Shown one piece after another: positions 63,831 through 64,000 of a stretch of 64,000 nt of DNA. The translations under genes and the position numbers were made by a program. The notes below the pieces were generated by a model that saw nothing but the letters and a program-made list of their open reading frames with translations, did no database searches and was not told the origin of the DNA. The DNA comes from Bacteroidota bacterium. Its GTDB lineage: Bacteria; Bacteroidota; Bacteroidia; Chitinophagales; BACL12. The DNA lies in the NCBI GenBank assembly GCA_016124275.1, contig WGOA01000014.1, forward strand, positions 1-64,000, read 5' to 3'. Within the stretch, counting starts at the first letter, position 1; each line of letters opens with the position of its first letter.

Positions 63831-64000
63831 ATGACCACGACCCAACCTGGTACGTTGACCGTCTTTGAAGCCCATCCGGTTGCTCCGGGTATGGTGAGCC
63901 TTCGCGATGAGCTGTTGTTTCAACTTCGCGATTTTCGCATCACGCTTCGCCAGTATGGCATCGAAGTTTTATACGGTCCGTTGCCCCATGTGGTCGCCGA
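63831..64000 (+). CDS. 5' end of an unidentified gene
   Basis: An open frame from ATG 63831 (MTTTQPGTLTVFEAHPVAPG) continues for 56 codons to the window edge, without a stop; it includes LRDELLFQLRDFRITLRQYG. No signal peptide or motif is seen and no family is recognised. A TACTTTTC sequence around 63770 is one base off a -7 box. Support is only the length of the open frame and its codon use. Confidence 0.5.
   Translation, partial: MTTTQPGTLTVFEAHPVAPGMVSLRDELLFQLRDFRITLRQYGIEVLYGPLPHVVA

Overview
The window comes from a free-living member of the Bacteroidota, most likely a Saprospiria/Lewinella-like marine or environmental heterotroph. Class-level placement is inference; phylum-level placement is firm. 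Evidence: several proteins end in type IX secretion (T9SS) sorting domains, both type A and the gliding-motility type B form; the T9SS protein PorQ is encoded; transcription uses the Bacteroidota -7 box TAnnTTTG rather than a sigma70 -10; Shine-Dalgarno sequences are essentially absent; TTG and GTG starts occur; S1 and L27 carry long Ala/Pro tails; and a futalosine-type UbiA prenyltransferase is present. No rRNA, CRISPR array, IS element, prophage or integrase was seen.

Layout. 1-9000: a truncated GT9 glycosyltransferase, a secreted M43 metalloprotease, tRNA hydroxylase MiaE, and a leftward block (lipase-like lipoprotein, GPH sugar symporter, SelL-like redox membrane protein, NAD(P)-binding protein, QueG). 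9100-18800: housekeeping and proteostasis (clpB, lon), porQ, cmk, rpsA. 18900-25900: type B T9SS cargo, an AsmA-like protein followed by a histidine kinase, two tRNA-Val genes, and a LuxR-type response regulator. 26000-37600: bacilliredoxin, ahcY, a T9SS cargo, pdxJ, an Omp28-like thioredoxin-fold lipoprotein, a secreted PQQ-type sugar dehydrogenase, gcvP, and a 482-residue unknown. 37800-46100: small secreted proteins, def-ruvX, a UbiA prenyltransferase overlapping a PolX-like/PHP protein, a kelch T9SS cargo, and rplU-rpmA. 46200-57600: a GH3-family protein, rseP overlapping an unknown exported protein, tRNA-Leu, an S9 peptidase lipoprotein, a second M50 membrane peptidase, a 20-bp minisatellite in front of a CotH/lamin-tail T9SS cargo, tRNA-Ala, and a VOC protein. 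57800-61200: a cluster made only of exported small proteins, lipoproteins and a predicted outer-membrane barrel. 61500-64000: groES-groEL and the 5' end of an unidentified gene.

The region most worth following up is 57877-61190. It holds a Cys-motif small protein, a His-rich lipoprotein translationally coupled to a barrel with a CxxCxC mature N-terminus, and two further DUF4625-like lipoproteins. I infer an uncharacterised envelope metal-handling or adhesion module; no function is proven. Two sequence-level patterns also stand out. TAnnTTTG boxes sit exactly four bases before start codons, which suggests leaderless mRNAs. Short tandem duplications begin at or just after stop codons of several genes. 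Most other genes are ordinary core functions.
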